Source: Streptomyces sp. B21-083
Lineage (GTDB): Bacteria > Actinomycetota > Actinomycetes > Streptomycetales > Streptomycetaceae
Length of the DNA: 64,000 bases
Assembly: GCF_036898825.1 (NCBI RefSeq)
Contig: NZ_JARUND010000002.1
Location: 248,001 to 312,000, forward strand
Reading direction: 5' to 3'
The notes below the pieces were generated by a model that did not search any database, was not told the DNA's origin, and saw only the letters and a program-made list of their open reading frames with translations. Shown piece by piece: positions 25,590-33,223 of the stretch. Numbering within the stretch: the first letter of the stretch is position 1; each line of letters begins with the position of its first letter. The translations under genes were made by a program, and so were the position numbers.

Positions 25590-27191
25590 ATGCGGTCCGC
25601 GTACCGACGCCGGGCGCTCGCCTCGGCCACGACGCTCGCCCTGCTGGGGACGGGCGCGCCGACCGTGGCCGCGGCGGCCGACGAGCCCGGCCTGTCCCGC
25701 TTCTACCACCAGAAGGTCAAGTGGTCGGCCTGCGCCGACGAGGCGGCGATGGACGACGTGCCGACGGCCGACCTGCAGTGCGGCAAGGTCACCGTCCCGC
25801 TCGACTACGCGAAGCCCGGCGGCGGCACGCTCGACCTGGCGATGGCCCGCTATCGGGCGACCGGCAGGTCCCGGGGTTCCGTGCTGCTGAACTTCGGCGG
25901 GCCCGGCGGCGCGGGCGTCAGTCAACTCGCCTATGACGGCAAGGACTTCATGGGCCTGACGAACGGCTACGACGTCGTCACCTTCGATCCGCGCGGTGTC
26001 GGCAGGTCCTCCCCCGTCAGCTGCGGTGAAGGCGCGGATGCGGACGCCGAGGTGACCGGCGGTGAGGCCGGGGACGACCCGCGTGCCGTCCTCGAACAGC
26101 TGCGCAGGGCGGCCCAGGCCTGTGTGCGCCACTCCGGGCCCGTACTGCGCCACATCGGCACCGTCGACGCTTCCCGCGACCTCGACGTGATGCGCCAGGC
26201 CCTCGGCGACAAGAAGCTCAACTACCTCGGATTCTCGTACGGGACCCGGCTCGGCGCTGTCTACGCGGCCCAGTTCCCCACGAAGGTGGGCCGGTTCGTC
26301 CTCGACGGCGTCGACACCCTCACCGAGTCGCTCGCCGAGCAGGGTCTCGCGGGCGCCGCCGGGCAGCAGACCGCGCTGGAAAGCTTCCTCAACTGGTGCG
26401 TGGCGGACATCGCCTGTCCGTTCGGGCAGGACGCGCGCACCGCCCGCGAGCGGGTCGTCGCCCTGGTCGGCTCGCTCGACAGGGACCCGGTGCCGACCGG
26501 CTACGGTGACCGCTTCTCCGGCCAGGACCTCGTGGGCGCCATCAGTCAGGGCCTCTACAGCAAACGGATGTGGTCTCCCCTGGAGCGGGCCCTCGCCGCG
26601 CTGGTCGAGGACGGCGACGCGCGCGGGATCATGGGGTTCGGCGGCGGAGGCGCCGTTGTCCCCGCCCTGCCGAGACTGAGCGCCGAGCGGCAGTCCCCCT
26701 CCCCGGACTCCGGCGGCGGGCTCGTCGACGAGGCCGAGGTACCCGTCGACAACCTCCCGGCCGCGCTGATGGCGATCAACTGCGCGGACGATCCCGACCG
26801 GCCCACCGCGCGCCGTATCACCAAGGACTTCGCCGCCCTGCGCGCCACGTACGAGAAGGCCTCCCCGGTGTTCGGCCGCTACCGCCTCACCGAGATCCTG
26901 ACCTGCTACGGCCGCCCCAGGGGCACAGACTTCATCCGTACAGAGGTTCGGGACGTCGACACGCCGAAGATGCTTCTGGTGGGCACGCGCGGCGACCCGG
27001 CCACGCCGTACCGCTGGACCACGGAGACAGCCGAGCGGCTGGGCTCGTCGGCCGTCGTCCTCGACAACAAGGGCGAGGGCCACACCGGGTACGGGTCCTC
27101 GAAGTGCGTGCACCGCACGGTCGACGCGTTCCTCCTGGACGGCTCCCTCCCGGCCGACGGCAGCTCCTGCGGCACGGACGACGCCGAGTGA
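25590..27191 (+). CDS. Secreted alpha/beta-hydrolase aminopeptidase (SlpD/tripeptidyl aminopeptidase type)
   Basis: A 533-residue exported hydrolase. Residues 1-30 are a signal peptide (RRRALASATTLALLG, ending AAAAD). The oxyanion segment NFGGPGGAG (101-109), nucleophile Ser216 in LGFSYGTRLG, Asp469 (GTRGDPATP) and His498 (GEGHTGYG) match the streptomycete tripeptidyl aminopeptidase and SlpD/SlpE family. These enzymes trim N-terminal tripeptides from secreted proteins or growth medium peptides. Six or more Cys, including the conserved C-terminal SSCGTDDA, fit disulfide stabilisation. ATG 25590 has GGAGG about 7 bases upstream. Transcribed alone. Confidence 0.88.
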   Translation: MRSAYRRRALASATTLALLGTGAPTVAAAADEPGLSRFYHQKVKWSACADEAAMDDVPTADLQCGKVTVPLDYAKPGGGTLDLAMARYRATGRSRGSVLLNFGGPGGAGVSQLAYDGKDFMGLTNGYDVVTFDPRGVGRSSPVSCGEGADADAEVTGGEAGDDPRAVLEQLRRAAQACVRHSGPVLRHIGTVDASRDLDVMRQALGDKKLNYLGFSYGTRLGAVYAAQFPTKVGRFVLDGVDTLTESLAEQGLAGAAGQQTALESFLNWCVADIACPFGQDARTARERVVALVGSLDRDPVPTGYGDRFSGQDLVGAISQGLYSKRMWSPLERALAALVEDGDARGIMGFGGGGAVVPALPRLSAERQSPSPDSGGGLVDEAEVPVDNLPAALMAINCADDPDRPTARRITKDFAALRATYEKASPVFGRYRLTEILTCYGRPRGTDFIRTEVRDVDTPKMLLVGTRGDPATPYRWTTETAERLGSSAVVLDNKGEGHTGYGSSKCVHRTVDAFLLDGSLPADGSSCGTDDAE

Positions 27192-27239
27192 GACCCGCGC
27201 ACGGGCCCCGGGCCGACACCGGGCAGAATCCTGCCGCGC

Positions 27240-27281
27240 GTCCACCACACGGTCGACGCGTTCCTGCTGGTCGCGGAGTGA
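27240..27281 (+). pseudogene. Residual C-terminal tail of a second peptidase copy
   Basis: Fourteen codons reading VHHTVDAFLLVAE and stop repeat the end of the preceding peptidase (VHRTVDAFLLDG at 27108-27143) with nearly identical bases. Nothing else of a peptidase precedes it, so it is a leftover of a deleted tandem duplicate. Confidence 0.5.
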
Positions 27282-27364
27282 CAGCGGGATCAAGCCGGCG
27301 CGGTCCGTCGGGACCTCGAAAACGCGCGTGGCCGACGAAAGTTCGCCGCCGGGGTGGCCGAGGT

Positions 27365-27598
27365 GTGACGGAGCGCCGCCGAGGGACGCGTCCGGCCGCC
27401 GAGGAGAACTACCGCGTGCTGGTTCGGGACGTCGGCGGCGAGCATCTCGTGCCCGCCGGAAGCGGCGATCTCGACGCCCGCGAGGACATCGTGGACGAGA
27501 TCGTCGAGCGGTGCCTGAGCACCGGCGCGGAGATCCGCTTCGTCCCGGACGGGTCGCTCACCGAGGCCATGGGAATCGTCGGCGTACCGCGCGACTGA
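27365..27598 (+). CDS. Small hypothetical protein, 77 aa
   Basis: A short frame starting at GTG 27365 encodes an acidic protein whose C-terminal half (DIVDEIVERCLSTGAEIRFVP then DGSLTEAMGIVG) resembles the last strand-helix-strand of bacterial release-factor-like (Vms1/baeRF) proteins, in which a C-terminal helix is followed by a strand after a TGA motif. It is much shorter than that family (normally over 350 residues), so it is either a separate small protein or a surviving end of one. A poor ribosome site (GGGGTGG) lies upstream. Convergent with the SsgA-like gene. Confidence 0.5.
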   Translation: MTERRRGTRPAAEENYRVLVRDVGGEHLVPAGSGDLDAREDIVDEIVERCLSTGAEIRFVPDGSLTEAMGIVGVPRD

Positions 27599-27604
27599 CC
27601 ACCC

Positions 27605-28045
27605 CTACTGCTCCCGGCCCTCGCTGCCCGCAGAGGGAGCGCCGAGGAGGTCGGACAGACCGCGGTCGACGGCGTCGCCGAGGTCCTCTTTGCCGGCCGC
27701 CACGACGGCGAACGTTCGGAGCAGGAAGCGGCGCAGGGCCGGTGTGTCGAACTGGAGAAGGGCCAGGCCGTGCGGCGAGTGAAGCTCGATGACCGTGCGT
27801 GCGGGCCCGCAAGGCCAGATGTGGACGTCGCCGCTCCCGGCAGGCCGCCGCACTCCCTCCTCCAGCAGGCTCCGGGCGAAGGTCCAGATCACCCCCTCGC
27901 CGTCCAGGGCGGCCTCGGCCGGGAAGTCGATGTGCACGGCCAGCGGATCCGTCGAGGCGTAGCGGAGCGTGGCACGGATGGGGAGCTCCTGCTCCTCCGA
28001 GGTGATCAGACGTGCACGCGCGGGCTGTTCGAGGGTGACGTCCAT
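27605..28045 (-). CDS. SsgA-like sporulation/cell division regulator (SALP)
   Basis: A 146-residue SsgA-like protein, a family confined to morphologically complex actinobacteria. Typical segments are LPIRATLRYASTDPLAVHIDFPAEA, VIWTFARSLLEEGVRRPAGSGDVHIWPCG and LHSPHGLALLQFDTPALRRFLLRTFAVV. SALPs control septum site selection, FtsZ recruitment and spore wall events by acting with partner proteins at the septum. The Met1 start is in the normal family position. Which SALP (A to G) this is cannot be decided without alignment. Its upstream region is shared with the divergent phosphatase gene. Confidence 0.92.
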   Translation of the reverse strand: MDVTLEQPARARLITSEEQELPIRATLRYASTDPLAVHIDFPAEAALDGEGVIWTFARSLLEEGVRRPAGSGDVHIWPCGPARTVIELHSPHGLALLQFDTPALRRFLLRTFAVVAAGKEDLGDAVDRGLSDLLGAPSAGSEGREQ

Positions 28046-28529
28046 GGCGGTCTCCGCTCCGGTTCGGGCCGACGGTGGTGACGCCGACGCGTTGTGCCGA
28101 CGTGGTGTTACGACCCCGAAATGGCCTCTCCGATTACGCGGAACCCGCAGCTTTTAATGTGACCTGCATCACTGACATGCGTGGTTTTCCGCAGGGAACA
28201 CGGACCCTTGGGCGATTCGGGGGCAACCTGACGATGCGCCCCGTCAGCACATCACCGCGCATCGCACAAACGGCCGTCGAACACGCGACTGAATGAGTTG
28301 CCACTCATCCCCATCGATCCGACAAGTCGCGTACCCCGCCTACGACTTGGCACACCGGACGCGTACCGTTCTCGCATCAGGAAAACCGTCCAAGAAGACT
28401 GTGGCATATGCCAGAAGCACCACCGTCCCGTGTGTTGCCAAATCCCTTACAGGGCGTCGCGGGCTGTGCAACAGTCGTAACCGGTCTTCCGTCAGCCTTG
28501 GTCGTACCGTCCCTTCATCGGAGTGCGTC
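28046..28529. promoter_or_regulatory. 484-base divergent region between SsgA-like and phosphatase genes
   Basis: No gene is evident. Several operator-like sites are present: a Crp-like site TGTGA-N6-TCACT at 28158-28173, ATGAGT-TGCC-ACTCAT at 28293-28308, and CAAGTCG with CGACTTG at 28323-28329 and 28343-28349. The region is long and relatively AT-rich for this genome, as expected for a developmental promoter under several controls. Confidence 0.55.
28158..28173. promoter_or_regulatory. Candidate Crp-binding site
   Basis: TGTGACCTGCATCACT matches the general Crp palindrome (TGTGA-N6-TCACA) at nine of ten key positions and nearly fits the streptomycete consensus GTG-N6-GNCAC. It is 113 bases upstream of the SsgA-like start and 357 upstream of the phosphatase start. 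Confidence 0.45.
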
Positions 28530-29972
28530 ATGCCGCCCCATCTCTCCGCGGACCGTCCAGCCGCCCAGCCTCCCGCGCGCGGCTCGGTCGACGCTCTCAT
28601 CACTCAGACCCGACAGCTCAAAGGTGACGTGGACGCCGTACGACGAGACACACCGGCCGACGGATCTGACCCGCAGGGACGCTGGCAGCGCGCGCTGTAC
28701 GACCTGGCACTGCACCAACTGAGCGACCTCGACGAGCACTTGGCCCAGCTGCGGGACGGACCACAGCCCTTGCCCGAGTCCCCCGCGACCGCCGGGACGC
28801 TGCCCGCCGTATCAGCCGTGCCGACCGCGCCCCGGCGCGACTCGCTCCTGAGCCGGGTCGGTAGTGCGGAGTGGAACCTCCTTACGGACGAGGTCAGTTG
28901 GTCAGGTGAGCTGTACCAGATCCTTGGCCGGGACCCGGCCGCGGAGCCCCTCACTCTCGACGAGCTGCCCTCCCTGGTCCTCGACGAGGACCGGCCGAGG
29001 CTCACCGCGATGGTCACGGACTGTCTGATCGACGCGAAGCCCATCGACGGCGAGTTCCGCGTCCTGCGGCCCGACGGCGGCGTACGGACCGTGCACATGA
29101 TGGGTGAGCCCGTGCTCGACGCCGGCGGCAGCACCGCCTCCATGTGGGCCGTGCTCCGGGACGTCAGCGAACTGCGCCGCAGCCAGCGGACGGTGAGCGA
29201 GACCCGTGACTCGTTGCAGCGTCACCGGCACCACGCGCAGTCCGAGCGCCGGCTCGCGGTCGAGCTGCAGGAGGCTGTGCTGCCGCCTTGGCGCGGCTCC
29301 CCGCGACTCCCGCACCAGGGCCCCGAGGCCCTCGACCTGGCCGCCCGCTACCTTCCCTCCTCGACGAGCGCGTTGATCGGCGGCGACTGGTACGACGCGC
29401 TCGAACTGTCCGACGGCGAAACCCTGTTGAGCGTCGGCGACCTCACCGGACACGGAGTGACCGTGACCTCGGGCATGGCGATGCTGCTGGGCGCGCTGCG
29501 CGGCATGGCCGTGGCGGGCACCCAGCCGGGCCAACTCATGACCTGGCTCAATCAGTTACTCGACGCATCCGTCCAGCCGGCCCTGGGCAGCGCGGTCTGC
29601 TGCCGCTACCGGCCGAACACCCGCACCCTCACCTGGTCCCAGGCAGGACACCCCGCCCCGCTGCTGTTTCGCGACGGGACGGGGCACGTGTTGAGCCCCC
29701 CGGAGGGCGTTCTTCTCGGCGCGACCTCGGGCGCCGTGTACGGACAGGCCGAAGAGATCCTCGAACCCGGCGATGTGCTCCTCCTGCACACCGACGGACT
29801 GGTACCCGGACTCCGGGAAGACTCCGCCGCCGCACACCGTCTGCTCGATCTGGCCGCACGCTTCGGCGAGGCGCGGACCGCGCAGGACTGCGTACGGGCG
29901 GTGGTGGAGGAGTTCGGCGAGTCCGAGCGCGAGGACGACGCCTGTGTACTCGTCGCCAGGGTGACCCCGTAG
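28530..29972 (+). CDS. PAS domain-containing SpoIIE/RsbU-type serine phosphatase
   Basis: A 480-residue soluble regulator. Residues 1-100 form a helical region, followed by a PAS domain (about 110-215: WNLLTDEVSWSGELYQILG, FRVLRPDGGVRTVHMMGEPV), a coiled helix (SETRDSLQRHRHHAQSERRLAVELQ) and a PP2C-like SpoIIE domain (250-480). The metal-binding Asp motifs are intact: IGGDWYDALEL, VGDLTGHGVTV and EREDDACVLV. Such phosphatases dephosphorylate anti-sigma antagonists and so release sigma factors of the SigB type. ATG 28530 follows CGGAGTG. No kinase or antagonist gene is adjacent. The long upstream region suggests complex regulation. Confidence 0.9.
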   Translation: MPPHLSADRPAAQPPARGSVDALITQTRQLKGDVDAVRRDTPADGSDPQGRWQRALYDLALHQLSDLDEHLAQLRDGPQPLPESPATAGTLPAVSAVPTAPRRDSLLSRVGSAEWNLLTDEVSWSGELYQILGRDPAAEPLTLDELPSLVLDEDRPRLTAMVTDCLIDAKPIDGEFRVLRPDGGVRTVHMMGEPVLDAGGSTASMWAVLRDVSELRRSQRTVSETRDSLQRHRHHAQSERRLAVELQEAVLPPWRGSPRLPHQGPEALDLAARYLPSSTSALIGGDWYDALELSDGETLLSVGDLTGHGVTVTSGMAMLLGALRGMAVAGTQPGQLMTWLNQLLDASVQPALGSAVCCRYRPNTRTLTWSQAGHPAPLLFRDGTGHVLSPPEGVLLGATSGAVYGQAEEILEPGDVLLLHTDGLVPGLREDSAAAHRLLDLAARFGEARTAQDCVRAVVEEFGESEREDDACVLVARVTP

Positions 29973-30067
29973 GGGCGGCCCCGTCGTCACATTCCCGACA
30001 CCCACCCGAAGGGCGGCCCTGGCGCCCGCCGCGGCGACGGCTGATCCGATTAGGCGGCGAGATGGTG

Positions 30068-30086
30068 TGCCTGGCGTCGCCAGGCA
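30068..30086. terminator. Hairpin between convergent genes
   Basis: TGCCTGGCG-T-CGCCAGGCA is a perfect 9-bp inverted repeat, 96 bases after the phosphatase stop and 23 bases after the Nsd-like stop on the other strand. Confidence 0.55.
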
Positions 30087-30108
30087 GGCGGGAATTCGAC
30101 GACAGGCC

Positions 30109-31605
30109 CTAGACCCGCGCGTTGTTTCCGCCCTTCCCCCTCGTCTGCTTGGGCAGCGACAGTTTGATCTCCTCGCGGAGTTCGTCGATCTTCGGAAAGC
30201 TGGAGTACTCGGCGGTGAGCCGGTACATCTCGCGCAGTCGGTCCCAGGTGCGACGGGACGAGTTCGAGCCCATCGACACCAGAGCCAGCCGCGCGTACCC
30301 GGCCGCCTGTTCGGGGTCGTCCGCGATGAAGCAGGCGGAGGCCATGGACAAGAAGTCGAAGATCTTCGACCGCTCCCGGCCGTCGACCCTCAGTTCGAGG
30401 GCCTTCTCGGCGTAGTACTGGGCCTGCACGGCCGCGGCCGGCTCGTGCTCGGCCAGGGTGCGGTAGGCCAGGGCCTGCATGCCGTACAGGTCCTCCGCCT
30501 TGAACATCTGCATCCAGCTCGGCGGCGGCACATCACCCTTGTCGGAGACGAAGAGGTCCTCCGCCTGGCCGAGCGTGCGGCGCATCGCCTGACCGCGCCC
30601 CATCGACGCCTGCGCCCAGGCCTCGACCGTGTACAGCATGGCCTGGGTGCGGGGCAGGGTCTCCTCGCCCGAGCCGGAGTTGGCGAGCTTCATGAGGTCG
30701 AGCGCGTCGTCGGGCCGGCCCAGGTGCACCATCTGGCGGGCCGCCCGGGAGAGCGCCTCCCCGGCGCGCGGCCGGTCGCCGCCCTCTCGGGCCGCGTGGG
30801 CGGCGATGACGAAGTACTTCTGGGCCGTGGGTTCCAGGCCGACGTCGTGCGACATCCAGCCCGCGAGGACGGCGAGGTTGGCTGCGACGCCCCACAGGCG
30901 CCGCTGGAGGGGTTCGGGGTGTCGGTAGGCGAGCATGCCGCCCACCTCGTTGAGCTGACCGACCACCGCCTTGCGCTGGAGTCCACCGCCGCGGGCGGCG
31001 TCCCAGGCCCGGAACACCTCGACCGCGCGTTCCAGTTCCTCGATCTCCTGCCACCCGATGGGGGCGGCCTCGTACCGGTCGAAACCGGCGGGATCGGCGT
31101 GCAGGGGATCGTCGAGGTCGGGTGCGTCGGCGGAGAGAGTCGGGTCGGTGTGCAGCCAGTCGTGCATGGCACTGCTGAGTGCGGAGCCTGCGGTGAGAGC
31201 GACGCCCGCACCCACCAAGCCGCGTCGGTTGAGCATGAGGTCCATTCCCGTGAATTCGGTGAGGACCGCGGCAGTCCGTTCGGGCGCCCACGGCACGCCG
31301 TCGGGAGCTTCCGCACTCCCGCCGCCCGGCCGTTTCCCCACACGCCCGTGCCGGACCAGACCTAAGTCCTCAATGGTCACGACACGGCCGAGACGCTCGG
31401 TGAACAGGGCAGCCAGTACGCGCGGCACCGGATCGCGCGGGATCTCTCCCGTGTCGATCCACCGCCTCACCCGCGAGGTGTCGGTCGCCAGCTGGGGGTG
31501 GCCCATGGCCGCCGCCTGCCGGTTGACCAGCCGCGCGAGTTCGCCCTTGGACCAGCCGGCCAGGCCGAACAGGTCCGTCAGACGAGTGTTGGGTTGTCCG
31601 CTCAC
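30109..31605 (-). CDS. NsdA/NsdB-family tetratricopeptide regulator
   Basis: A 498-residue protein. The N-terminus resembles NsdA, a negative regulator of differentiation in Streptomyces coelicolor: LFGLAGWSKGELARLVNRQA, then TDTSRVRRWIDTGEIPRDPVPRVLAALFTER and VVTIEDLGLVR, a helix-turn-helix-like block of 70 residues. The rest is a helical TPR-like array (about 190-480; LYTVEAWAQASMGRGQAMRRTL, YYAEKALELR, YARLALVSMG). NsdA and NsdB repress aerial development and antibiotic production. GTG 31605 is used because it starts the conserved block and has GGGGG upstream. It is divergent from the phosphotransferase gene. Confidence 0.85.
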   Translation of the reverse strand: MSGQPNTRLTDLFGLAGWSKGELARLVNRQAAAMGHPQLATDTSRVRRWIDTGEIPRDPVPRVLAALFTERLGRVVTIEDLGLVRHGRVGKRPGGGSAEAPDGVPWAPERTAAVLTEFTGMDLMLNRRGLVGAGVALTAGSALSSAMHDWLHTDPTLSADAPDLDDPLHADPAGFDRYEAAPIGWQEIEELERAVEVFRAWDAARGGGLQRKAVVGQLNEVGGMLAYRHPEPLQRRLWGVAANLAVLAGWMSHDVGLEPTAQKYFVIAAHAAREGGDRPRAGEALSRAARQMVHLGRPDDALDLMKLANSGSGEETLPRTQAMLYTVEAWAQASMGRGQAMRRTLGQAEDLFVSDKGDVPPPSWMQMFKAEDLYGMQALAYRTLAEHEPAAAVQAQYYAEKALELRVDGRERSKIFDFLSMASACFIADDPEQAAGYARLALVSMGSNSSRRTWDRLREMYRLTAEYSSFPKIDELREEIKLSLPKQTRGKGGNNARV

Positions 31606-31666
31606 GTCAAGCCCCCAGGTTCTCGGCTGAGTTGACAGTAACCGTCTGTCAGTTGCTGAGCGACTA

Positions 31667-31696
31667 TTCGCCAGGGTTCGCCAGGGTTCGCCAGAT
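31667..31696. repeat. Three tandem copies of a 10-bp unit
   Basis: TTCGCCAGGG occurs at 31667 and 31677 exactly and at 31687 with two changes, one DNA helical turn apart, in the divergent promoter region 62-91 bases upstream of the Nsd-like start. Confidence 0.6.
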
Positions 31697-31850
31697 GGTG
31701 TGCCACTGGGCAACGGGTGTCAGGTAGGAATGCGCCACCCCGACCCGGTCGCCATCCCTTTACAGCAGGTGCACTCCCCAGGGTGCAACCGGGAGACCGG
31801 GCCGGGTAGCGCATGACCGTCGCAGGCACACGAAGGGATCTGTTTCTCCC

Positions 31851-33002
31851 ATGTACGCAGCATCGTCCTCCGTGTCCGCCCCTCCGCGGCTGCTGCACCC
31901 CCGCCCGGGTGGCAGCGGCCCCTACCTCGACCCCGCGCGTCCGGCGGCCCCGGCCCTCGGTTCCGGCGCCGGTGCCGGCCGCGCGCGACGGCTCCCGGGG
32001 ATCGGCACCCAGCCGCTCAGCGGCAGACTCGACCTGTCCGGGCCCCAGGGCGCCCAGCTGCGCACAGCCATCACCTCGGTGCACCGGATCTGCCCGGAGT
32101 TCGCACCGGTGCAGGTCCTGCGTCGCAGCGGACGCTCCGTACTCCTGGTCGGGACGACAGGGCGCAGCACGGCCGTCGCGAAGTATTTACTGGATCAGTC
32201 CCCGGGCTGGGCCGAGCGCATCCGGCACGAAATAGCCGCATACCGCTCGTTCGTCCGGCACCGCCCGCCTGTGCGGGTGCCCCGGCTGATCGCTGCGGAC
32301 CCGGACAACTGCACCCTGGTCATCGAGCGGATGCCGGGCCGGGTGGCGGCTTTGCAGAGGCATCCGGCCGAGGCGCCGCCGCGTGCGGACATCAGGGCGG
32401 CACTCAGCGCCATCTGCCGGCTCAACGCCTGGCGTCCACCGGCCGGCACGTTCGACGCCCCGCTCGACTACGCGGCACGTATCTCCCGGTACCACGAGCT
32501 GGGGCTGCTCACCGACCGGGACATGGGCGACCTCCAGAAGCTGGTGCACGGCATCGCGCACTCGGCGGGCCGTCAGGGAATGGGCCAGTTCTGCCACGGC
32601 GACGCACTCCTGTCCAACATCCTCCTCTCACCGGCCGGTCCAGTGCTGGTGGACTGGGAGCACGCGGGCTGGTATCTGCCGGGGTACGACCTGGCGACGC
32701 TGTGGGCGGTCCTCGGTGACGCGCCGGTCGCCCGGCGGCAGATCAGCCAGCTCGCGCAGTCGGCGGGACCGGCGGCACGGGACGCCTTCCTGGTGAACCT
32801 GATGCTGGTACTGACGCGCGAGATCCGTACATACGAACTGGCCGTGCAGCGTTCGATGCACGAGACCACGCCGGCGGCACCGGGACCGGCCCACCCGGGT
32901 GCTGCGCCGTCCGGCGAGGAACAGCGGCTGCTGCTGAGGCGGCTGCACGACGACTGCCAGCTGGCCCGACGGGCCGTGCGGGCGGCGGTCGGCACTCGCT
33001 GA
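31851..33002 (+). CDS. Phosphotransferase of the APH/choline kinase fold
   Basis: A 383-residue protein with a low-complexity N-terminus (residues 1-60) and a kinase-like domain. The catalytic loop is [13 protein letters not shown] (Asp of HGD) and the metal-binding motif is VLVDWEHAG, both characteristic of aminoglycoside phosphotransferase-fold enzymes. [18 protein letters not shown] carries the ATP-contacting Lys. Substrates in this superfamily range from antibiotics to choline and sugars; none can be assigned here. It is divergent from the Nsd-like regulator. In streptomycetes this gene pair is a conserved-looking neighbourhood, but a functional link is inference. Confidence 0.82.
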   Translation: MYAASSSVSAPPRLLHPRPGGSGPYLDPARPAAPALGSGAGAGRARRLPGIGTQPLSGRLDLSGPQGAQLRTAITSVHRICPEFAPVQVLRRSGRSVLLVGTTGRSTAVAKYLLDQSPGWAERIRHEIAAYRSFVRHRPPVRVPRLIAADPDNCTLVIERMPGRVAALQRHPAEAPPRADIRAALSAICRLNAWRPPAGTFDAPLDYAARISRYHELGLLTDRDMGDLQKLVHGIAHSAGRQGMGQFCHGDALLSNILLSPAGPVLVDWEHAGWYLPGYDLATLWAVLGDAPVARRQISQLAQSAGPAARDAFLVNLMLVLTREIRTYELAVQRSMHETTPAAPGPAHPGAAPSGEEQRLLLRRLHDDCQLARRAVRAAVGTR

Positions 33003-33223
33003 CGGGGGACGTGGGCCCGCGATGCGCCTGGACAGCGGCGCGTCGCGGGCCTTCGCCATGCCCGCGCACGGGTCGCCACGAAAGTTCCCGCACCCCTCTT
33101 GACATGGGAAGTCTCCGGTCTGTGGGCATGATTGACGGACCGTCGGATGTTCGAGCCACTAATGTGCTCACCGGCCCCGCACGTCCGCCACTCCCCCACA
33201 TCCGCCCGACCCGGAGGCCGCAA

